Positions 25,056 to 34,673 of a stretch of DNA of 64,000 nucleotides are shown here, piece by piece. A program made the translations under genes and the position numbers. The notes below the pieces were generated by a model. That model saw nothing but the letters and a program-made list of their open reading frames with translations. It was not told the DNA's origin and did not search any database. The stretch spans positions 2,442,168-2,506,167 of the forward strand of contig NZ_CP019323.1 in assembly GCF_001971585.1 (NCBI RefSeq), given 5' to 3'. How positions within the stretch are numbered: position 1 is the stretch's first letter; the number at the start of each line of letters is the position of its first letter. The DNA comes from Companilactobacillus allii (GTDB taxonomy: Bacteria > Bacillota > Bacilli > Lactobacillales > Lactobacillaceae).

Positions 25056-28000
25056 TTACTTAGTAGAATCAGCCTTATCATCATCGTCATCTGATGACTT
25101 AACTTGTTCAATATTCTTATCTGGTTTCTTAGTTCTATGCATTCTATTTTCGTGCCACATCGTCAAACTGATCAACGATGATAACGTTAATGGAAGGAAT
25201 ATGACTAAGATTATTAATCCAAAGATAACACCTAATGCAACTTGAATTAATGTTGTAACACCTGAAGGAATCAAGGCGGCAAATGTACCACTCAATATGA
25301 TAGCAGCTGATATAACAACCGCACCAATTGCTGTAGCAGCATTCAACATTCTATCCTTCAAATCATGATCCGTCTCATCTCGGAATCTTACCATCAAGAA
25401 GATACTGTAATCAACACCCAATGCCATCAACATGATAAATGTGAAGAATGGTGTATTCCAACTTAGTAACGCATCACCTAAGACAAACTTAGATACAACA
25501 CGTGTAATACCAAGTGAGATCTCATATGCTAATAACAATGTACCAATAATTGTCATAGGTTGAAGGATCGACTCTGTAACAACGATCAAGGCAATACCAA
25601 TACCGATTGTCATAATCAATGCTGTACGTCCAAAGTCACCATTGGCAAGTTTTCTTGTATCATTGTTCTCTGATGTTTGACCACCAAAGGCAACAGTAGC
25701 ATTCTTCAATACACCATGTTTCAATCTAGCATCTGTATCTGATTGAATTGTCTTCAATTGTTTAGAAGTCTTATCACTGTTTGGATCACCCTTGAATACA
25801 AGTGTGATAGAAGCAATTTTACGATTACTACTCATGTAATTATCAAGAGCTGGTTTAAATTCACTACTCTTAATAGTGTCTTTAGGTAAGTAGAATGTAT
25901 TACCGACATATGATGTACGCAATCCATCTAGATATGTCTTCATAGTTGCGTTACCTGAGGCTAATGAATCAAGACCATCACTAGCAGAGCTTAATCCTGA
26001 TTGTAGTTGTGTTACTTGTGTAGCCATTGATTGTAATTGTGTGTTCATTTCTTGAACACCAGTATTAACTTGTGTAGCACCACTTGCTACACTTTGACCA
26101 CCACTTGTTAATGTTGAGTTTGAAGCAACTAATGTACTTGTTCCACTAGACAACGTAGACATACCGGCAGTCAAAGTTGGAATTTGATTTTGTAGTTGTG
26201 ACATACCACTAGAAACAGCAGATGATCCAGTACTCAATTGACCAATTGCACCTTGTAACTGTGTCATTTCAGCAGCTGCAGTTGAAGTATCTTGTCCACT
26301 TGCTGCCAACAATGTAAGTATCTGTGTGGCTTGTGATGACAATGCAGTCATCTGACTTTGTAGTTGTGAAAGTCCACTAGAAAGCTGTTGAGAACTACTT
26401 GTAAGAGTGGAAACACCACTTGTTAAAGTAGGCATTTGACTACTTGCACTTTGTAGACCTGAATTAACTTGTGAAACACCACTAGTGTACTGATCAATAC
26501 CACTTGATAGTGTTTGAGCACCAGTCTGTAATTGACTAGTTCCATCGGCTAATTCTTGAACTTGAGCTGTACTTCCAGAGATATTAGCACTAGTAAGTTG
26601 TGAATTAGCTGAATTCAAACCAGATTTGATTTCTTGAATACCCTTAGATGAAGTCTTCAAACCATCTGTAATAGTTGTTAATTGACTCTTTAGATACATA
26701 CTCTTAATCTTATCTCCACCTGGTTGAGTTGCTGAAGCAACTGTCTTAACACCGGGTTCTTTTTTAAGATATTGAGTCAAATCATCAATTGCGGCAAGTC
26801 TTGATTGTGTATCAAGTTTCTTACTGTTTTGAATATATATTGTAACTGGAGCTGACATACCTTTACTAAAGTGATCTTGAATTACTTCATAACCTTTTTT
26901 AGCTTCATATGAATTAGGAACTTCGTCAGCGTTATTAAAGTTCAACGTTGTATTTGAATTGACTAAGAATGGAACACCAACAATTGCAATGATTGCTAAG
27001 ATCACAACTGGGTATGCAAGAGCTGATCTTGATAATCCATACCATAGACGACTCTTACCACGTGCACCAGAAATCTTGCTTGGCCAAAACATCTTAGCTC
27101 CAAGTGTTTCCATAAAGAACATGTTAAGTGTTAGAAGTACCATTAATAGAACTAAGATACCAATAGCAACACCAACAGCACTTTGATAGAAGGAGAATTT
27201 GGCTAGAGACAATACAGAGAATCCAATTAGAACTGAGATACCACTGTATAAAATAGTTCTACCACCATGACGTTGAGCATCATGAGCGGCTTCAACTGCC
27301 GACATTCCCCGGGCTAGGGCCCCCTTGAAGTAATTATATAGTAGGATATTGTAATCAGTACCAATACCGAATAATACAACCACTAAGAACACTTGCGTGA
27401 AGTTAGATAGTGGGAAATTATATTTTTGAGCCAAATTCATTATTATGCTCAATGATGTAACAAAGGCTACACCAACATTTAATAATGAAATCAATGGAAC
27501 AATTGGTGAACGGAAGACGATAATCAAGACGATGAAGATAAAGATAACCGCGATAACTTCAGTCTTTTGAATTCCTTTTTCTGTGACAGATGTAAATTCA
27601 TCATTTAAGGCATCTGAACCTGTAACATAGGTCTTAACGCCATCCATCTTCAATTGTTTTTGAAGTTCATTTACTTGCTTACTTACAGTTCCACTACTGT
27701 TAACAGTAATTTGAGCTAATTGAGTAGACTTATCTTTTGAGATAAGTTGCTTTTTAGTTTGAGCATTCTCACTAGGACTCATTACTTTTTGAATCGTAAG
27801 TGAATTTTTATTCTCAAGCTTACTCAATTTATGAGTAATTTTCTTTGATTGCGCAGCGGTAAATTTATTATTCCCGTTATTATTAAACACCGCTGTATAA
27901 GTACGAACTGATTTATTTCCATTCGCCTTTTTTTCAATCCTAGAAGCCTGTTGACTTTCTACATAGCTAGGTAAAGTAATATTACCCTTATCCCTTACCA

Positions 28001-28094
28001 GTTGTGATACGTTTGGCATCGCAAGAATTGCGACAAGCACAACGATTATCCACCCAACAAGTGCGAGCGTATATTTTTTGGTTATCCGCTTCAT
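25056..28094 (-). CDS. MMPL/RND-type membrane exporter
   Basis: The ATG at 28094 (MKRITKKYT) follows AGGGAGATG; a longer frame begins at 28127 without a good site. The 1012-aa protein has the MMPL layout: helix 1, a periplasm-like loop domain, helices 2-6 with FGIGTDYNILLYNYF, then a second half with ALGVDYSIFLMVRFRDE (proton-relay GxxxDY motifs). The second extracellular domain contains a Ser/Thr/Gln-rich coiled-coil region of about 250 residues with repeated LxSGxxxL units, as in YhgE/Pip-like and YdfJ proteins. It probably exports a lipid or peptide. A divergent TetR gene likely controls it. Confidence 0.9.
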   Translation of the reverse strand: MKRITKKYTLALVGWIIVVLVAILAMPNVSQLVRDKGNITLPSYVESQQASRIEKKANGNKSVRTYTAVFNNNGNNKFTAAQSKKITHKLSKLENKNSLTIQKVMSPSENAQTKKQLISKDKSTQLAQITVNSSGTVSKQVNELQKQLKMDGVKTYVTGSDALNDEFTSVTEKGIQKTEVIAVIFIFIVLIIVFRSPIVPLISLLNVGVAFVTSLSIIMNLAQKYNFPLSNFTQVFLVVVLFGIGTDYNILLYNYFKGALARGMSAVEAAHDAQRHGGRTILYSGISVLIGFSVLSLAKFSFYQSAVGVAIGILVLLMVLLTLNMFFMETLGAKMFWPSKISGARGKSRLWYGLSRSALAYPVVILAIIAIVGVPFLVNSNTTLNFNNADEVPNSYEAKKGYEVIQDHFSKGMSAPVTIYIQNSKKLDTQSRLAAIDDLTQYLKKEPGVKTVASATQPGGDKIKSMYLKSQLTTITDGLKTSSKGIQEIKSGLNSANSQLTSANISGSTAQVQELADGTSQLQTGAQTLSSGIDQYTSGVSQVNSGLQSASSQMPTLTSGVSTLTSSSQQLSSGLSQLQSQMTALSSQATQILTLLAASGQDTSTAAAEMTQLQGAIGQLSTGSSAVSSGMSQLQNQIPTLTAGMSTLSSGTSTLVASNSTLTSGGQSVASGATQVNTGVQEMNTQLQSMATQVTQLQSGLSSASDGLDSLASGNATMKTYLDGLRTSYVGNTFYLPKDTIKSSEFKPALDNYMSSNRKIASITLVFKGDPNSDKTSKQLKTIQSDTDARLKHGVLKNATVAFGGQTSENNDTRKLANGDFGRTALIMTIGIGIALIVVTESILQPMTIIGTLLLAYEISLGITRVVSKFVLGDALLSWNTPFFTFIMLMALGVDYSIFLMVRFRDETDHDLKDRMLNAATAIGAVVISAAIILSGTFAALIPSGVTTLIQVALGVIFGLIILVIFLPLTLSSLISLTMWHENRMHRTKKPDKNIEQVKSSDDDDDKADSTK

Positions 28095-28149
28095 ACCCAC
28101 ATCTCCCTTAAATTCTAAAATACTCATAACTTTACTTTATGTAAAATTA

Positions 28150-28163
28150 TTGACACATGTCAA
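28150..28163. promoter_or_regulatory. Palindrome near the MMPL promoter
   Basis: TTGACA-CA-TGTCAA (6-bp arms) lies just downstream of the MMPL promoter candidate (minus-strand TTGACA at 28190-28195 and TTGTAT 18 bases later). It is a candidate TetR operator in the divergent tetR/MMPL intergenic region. Confidence 0.45.
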
Positions 28164-28387
28164 AATACAAGTTACATCATAAAATTAATGTCAAAATTAG
28201 GCAAGAGACAATCTTTTTATAAATGTTTATATCTGGACATTTTATTGCATATTGTCTAAATATGTAATGAAAAAACAAAATAATTGATGAAAATAACAAA
28301 TACTTTGAAAATACGCAATCGCTTTCATTCCAAAAGTGAATTATTCTTTTTGCACTTGTAAAAATTTATACTTATGTTAAAGTCTGT

Positions 28388-28400
28388 TTAGTTGAACTAA
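28388..28400. promoter_or_regulatory. Second palindrome before the divergent tetR
   Basis: TTAGTT-G-AACTAA is a perfect inverted repeat 36 bases before the tetR start, at a position where a repressor would block tetR transcription. Confidence 0.4.
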
Positions 28401-28435
28401 TCAGTTTATACAAGTTTTAGAGGGTGGGACTATTA

Positions 28436-29017
28436 ATGAAAATAGACGTTACACAGCACTTGACGCTTGGTGCAACTAGAACTCTAAAAGCGTTTAGAGA
28501 AGCCATGTTTGAGACCCTTGGTGAAAAAGAATTTGACAAGATTACGGTCAATGATATTTGTAAAAAAAGTGAATATCCACGTGCAACTTTTTACAATTAC
28601 TTTGATGATAAATATGATCTATTACAATACTTATGGTCTTACATTGGAAAAGATATTTTATCAAAAATCCCCAAAAATATTACTGAAGAAAAAGGTATTA
28701 TTAAAATATTTAATTTACTTTTAGATTTCTTCAATGATCATCAAGAATTATTAACGAATGTAACAAAAAATAACGGTGTTAATTCCCATCTATGGCATAG
28801 CATGTCAGGATATCTTCGTCATGAAGCTAACATATTGGTCTATGAGTATTCTGCTGAAAATGACCAAGTAAAGGTACCTGTTAAATTACTGGCACGTTTT
28901 TACAGCGATTTGATCATTGCCGTTTTGGAATGGTGCTTATTCGAACAACCTAACATAGATAAGAAAACTGCTGACAAGTATCTAACCAGCTTACTGAATG
29001 GTGGTTTTACCGCATAA
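28436..29017 (+). CDS. TetR/AcrR-family regulator (divergent to MMPL)
   Basis: The ATG at 28436 (MKIDVTQHL) follows GAGGGTGGG; the GTG at 28424 lies inside that site. The 193-aa protein has an N-terminal TetR HTH (about 10-60) with FDKITVNDICKKSEYPRATFYNYFDDKYDLLQYLW and a helical C-terminal domain. The pattern resembles the DhaS/YcbL-like TetR_C group of Firmicutes. Divergent placement with palindromes at 28150 and 28388 suggests repression of itself and of the exporter. Confidence 0.88.
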   Translation: MKIDVTQHLTLGATRTLKAFREAMFETLGEKEFDKITVNDICKKSEYPRATFYNYFDDKYDLLQYLWSYIGKDILSKIPKNITEEKGIIKIFNLLLDFFNDHQELLTNVTKNNGVNSHLWHSMSGYLRHEANILVYEYSAENDQVKVPVKLLARFYSDLIIAVLEWCLFEQPNIDKKTADKYLTSLLNGGFTA

Positions 29018-29058
29018 AAAAGTTCTTCAATCCAACAAACGGATTGAAGAATTTTTTT
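29017..29058. terminator. Bidirectional terminator
   Basis: AAAAAGTTCTTCAATCC / GGATTGAAGAATTTTTTT stem between the convergent tetR and pspC genes. Confidence 0.88.
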
Positions 29059-29251
29059 AGTTCATATCTGGTTGTTCCATTAATAACCACAACACTAAAT
29101 ATGCGATGATACCTGGGAATACCGGTGTTAATGACAAAATCACATATAACACTCGGCCAATTGCTGGATCCCAATCATATTTTTCACAGAAACCAGCAAC
29201 AACTCCACCTATGAGTTGGTTATTTTTAGAACGCTTAATTGGAATATGCAT
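29057..29251 (-). CDS. PspC-domain small membrane protein
   Basis: The 64-aa protein consists of a single PspC domain: SKNNQLIGGVVAGFCEKYDWDPAIGRVLYVILSL followed by a PGIIAYLVLWLLMEQP helix. The family takes part in phage-shock or envelope-stress responses in other bacteria; stand-alone short forms are common in lactobacilli. GGGGGAAAG precedes the ATG. It is monocistronic, ending in the shared terminator. Confidence 0.88.
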   Translation of the reverse strand: MHIPIKRSKNNQLIGGVVAGFCEKYDWDPAIGRVLYVILSLTPVFPGIIAYLVLWLLMEQPDMN

Positions 29252-29430
29252 AATCTTTCCCCCTGTCTTTAGTAATATAATATTATACCGATTCTTTTAT
29301 GTACATCGAAATACCTTACAAATATCTTACAATTTGTCATCTTATAATTACTTGACTAAGATCAATGATAGTGCTTACAAAAAATATTGTTTCTATCCAC
29401 ATTTATAGTGGAAATTTGTGCTGAAATGCA

Positions 29431-29656
29431 ATTTTTTTCTACTCAAACTTGCAGCTAAAACGCGTGACAAAACGCAACTTTTTCCGTTTAGTTCAAAAAG
29501 TTTGTGCATAACTTTTTTTCTACTCAAACTTGCGGCTGAAACGCGTGACAAAACGCAACTTTTTCCGTTTAGTTCAAAAAAGCCCAGCATTTACTACCGT
29601 AAATGCCGGACTTTTTAGTACTATACTCGAAAGCTGACCGCGTTTTATCACGCTCT
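29431..29656 (-). repeat. Dispersed 3'-UTR repeat, copy D (left arm duplicated)
   Basis: The left arm TTTCTACTCAAACTTGC ... GCGTGACAAAACGC ... occurs twice in tandem (about 29426-29500 and 29517-29583), about 90 bases apart. One hairpin AAAAGCCCAGCATTTAC / GTAAATGCCGGACTTTTT and one right arm GACCGCGTTTTATCACGCTC follow. GCGTGACAAAACGC and GCGTTTTATCACGC are almost perfect inverted partners. It ends one base before the metQ stop codon. A 65-aa frame through it is a product of the repeat. Confidence 0.85.
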
Positions 29657-29657
29657 T

Positions 29658-30488
29658 TTATTGCAATACTTTATAATTCCAAGCTGGTTTCTCGTAATCT
29701 CCGTATACTTCTTTGATTTTCTTAGCGATTTCAGCTGATTGGTAAGCCTTAACGATTTTCTTATAAGTTTTGTTATTTTTATCTTTCTTATTAGCTGAAA
29801 TTATATTAACATATGGCTTTGATTTTGCAGTGATTTTCTCTCTGTAAACAGCCTTTTTGGGATTCAACTTAGCATCATTAGCTACACCACTATTAACAAC
29901 TGAGGCAGTTACATCCCCCATTGAACGTGCTGTTTGTGCAGCATCAAGTTGTTTGATATTTAGGTTCAACTTGTTTTCTGTAATATCTTTTGGTGTTGGT
30001 AATGCAGCTTTATCTAGCTTGATCAATCCAGCACTCTCAAGTAATTGAAGAGCACGTCCTTCATTAGTTGCATCATTAGGAACGGCAATTGAATCGCCTT
30101 CTTTGATCTCACTTAAATTACTGATTTTCTTTGAATACAAAGCCATTGGAGCAATAACTGTATCACCAATACTTACAATATTTGTATGATGTGTCTTATT
30201 CCAATTATTTTGGAAGTATACTGTTTGAAATGCATTCAAATCAACTTCACCTTGATCTAGGGCTGTATTAGGCTGACTATAGTCACTGAACTCCACAAGT
30301 TTTACTTTGATATTCTCTTTTGCTAGTTTCTTATTTACTGCTTTCCAAACACGATCATCAGAACCTGTAATACCGACCTTTACTGTTGTTACTTTATTGG
30401 CTGCTGAACTATTTCCACAACCAGCCAGTATAAATACTGACAGTGCAGTTAGAAGTACTGCAAAAATCCCTTTAATTTTTTTGTTCAT
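29658..30488 (-). CDS. metQ: Methionine ABC transporter lipoprotein (distal copy)
   Basis: The start at 30488 follows AAGAGGATTGAG and gives a normal lipoprotein signal with lipobox L-A-G-C24. The 276-aa NlpA/MetQ-family protein has typical segments: TVKVGITGSDDRVWKAV, LVEFSDYSQPNTALDQGEVDLNAFQT, IAVPNDATNEGRALQLLESAGLIKL, and a terminal YKKIVKAYQSAEIAKKIKEVYGDYEKPAWN. It is closely related to the metQ copy at 33746-34567. It follows metI after a hairpin at 30537-30567 and may be expressed partly independently. It binds L-methionine at the membrane surface. Confidence 0.9.
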   Translation of the reverse strand: MNKKIKGIFAVLLTALSVFILAGCGNSSAANKVTTVKVGITGSDDRVWKAVNKKLAKENIKVKLVEFSDYSQPNTALDQGEVDLNAFQTVYFQNNWNKTHHTNIVSIGDTVIAPMALYSKKISNLSEIKEGDSIAVPNDATNEGRALQLLESAGLIKLDKAALPTPKDITENKLNLNIKQLDAAQTARSMGDVTASVVNSGVANDAKLNPKKAVYREKITAKSKPYVNIISANKKDKNNKTYKKIVKAYQSAEIAKKIKEVYGDYEKPAWNYKVLQ

Positions 30489-30536
30489 AATCTCAATCCT
30501 CTTATTTCTTTCAAAATACCCTATTTTTTTGTACAC

Positions 30537-30567
30537 AAAAAGCCGCTTATTTATAAGCGACTTTTTT
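30537..30567 (-). terminator. Hairpin between metI and distal metQ
   Basis: On the minus strand AGTCGCTTAT / ATAAGCGGCT followed by a U tract: a terminator or attenuator placed after metI that should reduce read-through into the distal metQ. Confidence 0.7.
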
Positions 30568-30607
30568 GAGTCGCACAATATCTCAATAAATTTTCAATAT
30601 GTGCTTA

Positions 30608-31297
30608 TTAGTGCTCGAGCTTTCTAACTGCGAAATCACCAATACCTTGAATTACAAAGACTAGTACTAGGATCAAAAGCATAGATACGATCGTAACATC
30701 ATTTTCAAAACGTTGATAACCAACTGAGATGGCCATGTTACCTAAACCACCACCACCAACGGCACCAGCCATGGCTGTTAAACCAATCAAACTGATTGTT
30801 GTCAATGTTCCTGAACGAATAAGTTCTGGGAGTCCTTCTTTTAAATAGACTCTAAAAATGATTTGAATTGGGGAAAGTCCCATTGCTTCGGCAGCCTCAA
30901 TCACACCTTTATCAACTTCAACTAAAGCTAATTGAACTTGTCTGGCAAAAAATGGTGCTGTTCCGACAACTAATGGAACTAATGCTCCTGTAGGTCCGAT
31001 AGTCTGTCCTACAATTAATTTGGTAAATGGTCCGATAACCGCCAATAAAATAATAAAAGGTATCGAACGGAATAAGTTAACTAATTTATCTAGAGTAGTA
31101 TAGAAAACCTTGTGTGGAGTGATACCGTCATCAGTAGTAACTACCAAAAGTATTCCTAATATAATACCAATTACTCCAGCAAATATTGCACTGACAAATG
31201 TCATATACAATGTCTGTTGAATGGCAACAACGAATCCATTATCACCCTCCCAGTTCTCAACAACATTGGGTAAGTACGTATTTATAAAATGTGACAT
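30608..31297 (-). CDS. metI: Methionine ABC transporter permease
   Basis: The 229-aa permease has about five helices and the EAA motif (VIEAAEAMGLSPIQIIFRVYLKEGLPELI) at about residues 130-160. The N-terminal FSAIFAGVIGIILG and NLFRSIPFIILL segments are typical of MetI/YusB-type permeases. It begins 3 bases after the metN stop. Together with MetN and the MetQ lipoproteins it forms the methionine uptake system. Confidence 0.93.
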   Translation of the reverse strand: MSHFINTYLPNVVENWEGDNGFVVAIQQTLYMTFVSAIFAGVIGIILGILLVVTTDDGITPHKVFYTTLDKLVNLFRSIPFIILLAVIGPFTKLIVGQTIGPTGALVPLVVGTAPFFARQVQLALVEVDKGVIEAAEAMGLSPIQIIFRVYLKEGLPELIRSGTLTTISLIGLTAMAGAVGGGGLGNMAISVGYQRFENDVTIVSMLLILVLVFVIQGIGDFAVRKLEH

Positions 31298-31300
31298 AAA

Positions 31301-32362
31301 TTATTTACCCTCACTTTCATCTAAATCAATTTCTTTAACATTAATTTTCAAATCTGTTAGATACTGAATTGCTTTATCAATCTTATTTTGTTCACCCTCA
31401 AGATCAAACAACATGATACCTACTGTTGTTCCTTGCAAACGTTCGATGTTACTGAACAAAATATTAGCTTCAATATTGAACTTCTTATACAGTTCAATAA
31501 TAATCGGTTCATTCGTAACATCCCCCATGAAGTTTAGTTCAACAAGGTGACCAGAAATAGAGTCCACGATTCCATTTGCCTTAACTTCATCCAACACATT
31601 ACTAATTTGAGTTGATGTATTAACAAAATCCTTAGTTAACTGTTTCTTTGGATTAGCAAAAATTGTTAAAAGATCTCCTTCTTCAATCAACTCTCCATTC
31701 TCCATAACAGCAACTCTGTTACAGATCTGTTTTATAGCATCCATTTCATGAGTAATGATAACAATCGTAATACCCAATTCTTTATTCAATCTACCCAATA
31801 AACTTAGTATTTCAGTTGTCGTTTTAGGATCAAGGGCACTTGTCGCTTCATCAGAGATTAGAATCTCAGGATCACTAGCCAATGCACGGGCAATAGCCAC
31901 ACGTTGCTTTTGACCACCTGACAATTGTGATGGGTAATTATTGGCACGATCCGCTAAACCAACCAAATCGAGTAAGTTATTGACTTTATCCTTACGTTCT
32001 TGCTTCGAAAGTTTGGAATCCCTTAGTGGAAAGGCAACGTTCCCAAAAACCGTTAAAGATCTCATTAAATTAAAGTGCTGGAAAATCATACCTATGTTCT
32101 TACGTGCTTTTCTTAAATCTTTTGCGCTTAACTCTGTGAGGTTTTGATTATTAACGATAACACTACCTGAAGTGGGCTTTTGCAATAGATTAATTACACG
32201 AACCAACGTACTTTTACCGGCTCCGGAATACCCAATAACTCCGAAAACGTCACCCTTTTGAACATTTATTGAAACATTCTTAACAGCCTCAATAGTCTTA
32301 CCTTCGTTATGAAAGGTAACGTCTATGTCTTTTAGTTGTACTATCCCGTTCTTCTCTACCAT
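31301..32362 (-). CDS. metN: Methionine ABC transporter ATP-binding protein
   Basis: The 353-aa ATPase has Walker A GYSGAGKST, Q-loop region MIFQHFNLM, signature LSGGQKQRVAIARAL and Walker B ILISDEATSALDP, followed by the H-loop ITHEMD. The last 100 residues form the NIL regulatory domain, which in characterised MetN proteins binds methionine for trans-inhibition. AAGGAG precedes the ATG. It lies between the M20 peptidase and metI with 9-base and 3-base gaps. Confidence 0.95.
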   Translation of the reverse strand: MVEKNGIVQLKDIDVTFHNEGKTIEAVKNVSINVQKGDVFGVIGYSGAGKSTLVRVINLLQKPTSGSVIVNNQNLTELSAKDLRKARKNIGMIFQHFNLMRSLTVFGNVAFPLRDSKLSKQERKDKVNNLLDLVGLADRANNYPSQLSGGQKQRVAIARALASDPEILISDEATSALDPKTTTEILSLLGRLNKELGITIVIITHEMDAIKQICNRVAVMENGELIEEGDLLTIFANPKKQLTKDFVNTSTQISNVLDEVKANGIVDSISGHLVELNFMGDVTNEPIIIELYKKFNIEANILFSNIERLQGTTVGIMLFDLEGEQNKIDKAIQYLTDLKINVKEIDLDESEGK

Positions 32363-32371
32363 AATTGCTCC

Positions 32372-33703
32372 TTAATTTAACTTAGCTAAGAATTCATTGA
32401 AAAAATCAATAAATTCTAGATAATCTTTAATACGGATATTTTCGTTAGGTGCATGTGCGCCACCCTTAGCATAACTAACACCACAAGATACGATCGGTGC
32501 CTTTGTATATTTATTTACTACATACATTGGACCTGTTCCAGCACTAGATGGAAGTGCTGATACTTTGTCAGTTCCACCATAATAATCTTCTGCGGCAGAA
32601 ATCAATTTATTAACAATCGGACTGTCCAAATCCCAACGATATCCTTTTTCACCAAGTAGATAATTGACCTTAATATCTTTGAATCCTTGATCATTTAGAT
32701 ATTTTGTAAGTTTATCAAAGATATCTTTTGGATCTTGATTAGGTACCAATCTAAATTCTAACTTAGCAGTAGCTGACTTAGGAGTAACGGTTTTTACACC
32801 TTCACCCTCCCAACCACTACTGATTCCTTCAATATTGATTGTTGGCTCAAACGTCAAATTATAATTTACTGATTTGTTATTTAGTAGTGGTACTTTCAAA
32901 CCCCATTTTTTTGCTAAATCAGGTGTGACAGCTTTTTCGACCAACTCTTCTTCTCGTTTACTTGGCTTCACAACATCGTCATAAAATCCTGGAACTTTGA
33001 TAGTGCCATCCTTTTCACGTAATGCACTGATAGCCTCACTTAACCTGAAAGCTGCGCTATCCACAACTGCAGCAAATGATGAGTGAAGGTCAATATCACT
33101 AGATGTTGCAACAAGTTCATAACAAAGTATCCCTTTATTACCACCAGTGAATGTGAATTGTTCCTGTTCATTCTTTGCACCAGATTCCCAGATAACTAAG
33201 TCAGCTGATAGTTTATCACCATACTTTTCAAGATACTTAGCGAGATGCTCACTAGCAACCTCTTCTTCACCTTCAACTAGAAATTTGATGTTGCAAGGAA
33301 GATCCCCGTGATCTTGGCGATACTTTTTAAGTGCTGTAATACGGCTAATCAAATCTGACTTACAATCAGAAGCTCCACGTCCGATGAACTTGTCATCAGT
33401 GATCTTAAGTTCAAATGGATCTGAATTCCACAATTCCACTGGTTCTTCAGGTTGTACATCATAGTGATTATAAATCAAAATGGTTGTTTCACTTGGCTTC
33501 TTCGGTTTAGCTTCCGCAAAAACTACTGGATGTTTATAATCATTCCAAATATCAACCTTAGCTCCAAATTCAGTTAACAAATTACCGAGGAATTCTGCCG
33601 TTTCATCTATAGATTGTTGCTTAGCAGAAACAGATGGCAAGCCGATATATTGTTTTAATTCTTCAATTGATTCTTGAATAAGTGGATCTGTTAATTTTGA
33701 CAT
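32372..33703 (-). CDS. M20-family metallopeptidase (dipeptidase-like)
   Basis: The 443-aa protein is a two-domain M20 enzyme. Metal-binding residues appear in IYNHYDVQPEEP (His-x-Asp), GRGASDCKSD, VEGEEEVASEH (catalytic Glu pair), and near the C-terminus CGVSYAKGGAHAPNENIRI. The dimerisation or lid domain is about residues 195-320. Its position between metQ and metN suggests that it hydrolyses methionine-containing dipeptides or N-acyl-methionine, feeding the same pathway. That role is inferred from operon context. AGGAGG precedes the ATG. Confidence 0.88.
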   Translation of the reverse strand: MSKLTDPLIQESIEELKQYIGLPSVSAKQQSIDETAEFLGNLLTEFGAKVDIWNDYKHPVVFAEAKPKKPSETTILIYNHYDVQPEEPVELWNSDPFELKITDDKFIGRGASDCKSDLISRITALKKYRQDHGDLPCNIKFLVEGEEEVASEHLAKYLEKYGDKLSADLVIWESGAKNEQEQFTFTGGNKGILCYELVATSSDIDLHSSFAAVVDSAAFRLSEAISALREKDGTIKVPGFYDDVVKPSKREEELVEKAVTPDLAKKWGLKVPLLNNKSVNYNLTFEPTINIEGISSGWEGEGVKTVTPKSATAKLEFRLVPNQDPKDIFDKLTKYLNDQGFKDIKVNYLLGEKGYRWDLDSPIVNKLISAAEDYYGGTDKVSALPSSAGTGPMYVVNKYTKAPIVSCGVSYAKGGAHAPNENIRIKDYLEFIDFFNEFLAKLN

Positions 33704-33745
33704 GTGAATTCCTCCTAAAATGTTAACTTAATTTTTGTTTCCTAA

Positions 33746-34567
33746 TTAAAGTTTTGTATTCCATGCTGGAACAGCTGAACCGCCATATACTTTCTTGATT
33801 TCTTTAGCAACTGCTTTTGTTTGGAAAGCCTTAACGATTTTCTTGTATGTCTTATTGTTCTTGTCTTTCTTGTTAGCAGCGATAAAGTTGATCCATGGTT
33901 TTGTACTCTTATTGATTTTTTCTGTATAAAGAGCTGCTGATGGTTTCAATTTAGCATCACTGGCATAGTTACCATTGACTACTGCTACTGTGACATCATC
34001 TAGTGCACGTGCTGTTTGCGCTGCATCTAGTAATGTAAATTTCAAATTGAGCTTGTTTTCTGAAACATTCTTAACTGTTGCAAGTTTTGTCTTATTATCA
34101 AGCTTGATAAGTCCGGCATTTTCTAGTAATACAAGAGCTCTACTTTCATTTGATGCATCATTTGGGATAGCAACTTTGTCGCCATCTTTTAAATCACTCA
34201 AATTCTTGATACTGCTTGAATAAATGGCCATTGGTTGGATAACTGTGTTGCCAATAGGAACGATATCTGTATGATGAGCTTTGTTCCATGCGTCTAAGAA
34301 GTACTTGTGTTGATATGCATTAATATCAAGTTCGCCTTGTGACAATGCTGTATTAGGTTGGTTATAGTCACTGAACTCAGTAACTTTTAGATTGATTCCT
34401 TCTTTTTTAACTTTTGATTTAACAATTTTCCAAATCGGAGCATCTGTTGGATTAATACCGACCTTAACTGTTGTTTCCTTAGGTTGACTGCTACATCCTG
34501 CTAGAACAAAGATGAATAATGCTGTAAAGGCTAATAGTAAAACCTTTGTTACTTTAAATTTTTTCAT
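33746..34567 (-). CDS. metQ: Methionine ABC transporter lipoprotein (proximal copy)
   Basis: The start at 34567 (MKKFKVTKV) follows AAGGTGGGG; an earlier GTG lies within that site. The 273-aa lipoprotein precursor has lipobox L-A-G-C25 and the MetQ pattern (VKVGINPTDAPIWKIV, VTEFSDYNQPNTALSQGELDINAYQHKYF, VAIPNDASNESRALVLLENAGLIKL). It is the first gene of the operon, directly behind the T-box leader, and is followed by the M20 peptidase. It is a close paralogue of the distal metQ. Confidence 0.92.
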   Translation of the reverse strand: MKKFKVTKVLLLAFTALFIFVLAGCSSQPKETTVKVGINPTDAPIWKIVKSKVKKEGINLKVTEFSDYNQPNTALSQGELDINAYQHKYFLDAWNKAHHTDIVPIGNTVIQPMAIYSSSIKNLSDLKDGDKVAIPNDASNESRALVLLENAGLIKLDNKTKLATVKNVSENKLNLKFTLLDAAQTARALDDVTVAVVNGNYASDAKLKPSAALYTEKINKSTKPWINFIAANKKDKNNKTYKKIVKAFQTKAVAKEIKKVYGGSAVPAWNTKL

Positions 34568-34621
34568 ATATTTCCCCACCTTAATATTTTCTCCTAATTA
34601 ATAACAAATAACTATTCCAAC

Positions 34622-34673
34622 AAAAAAAGTCGCTTCTAAAGACGAACCTAACTGTTCATTTTTAGAAGCGACT
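34622..34673 (-). terminator. T-box terminator hairpin
   Basis: On the minus strand AGTCGCTTCTAAA / TTTAGAAGCGACT followed by a U tract. Its 5' arm shares bases with the antiterminator at 34664-34690, so the two are mutually exclusive. Confidence 0.9.

Noticed and set aside
29393..29590. 65-aa minus-strand frame with an internal direct repeat
   Set aside because: It is an open frame through the duplicated left arm of repeat copy D; the peptide repeat is the DNA repeat, and no ribosome binding site is present.
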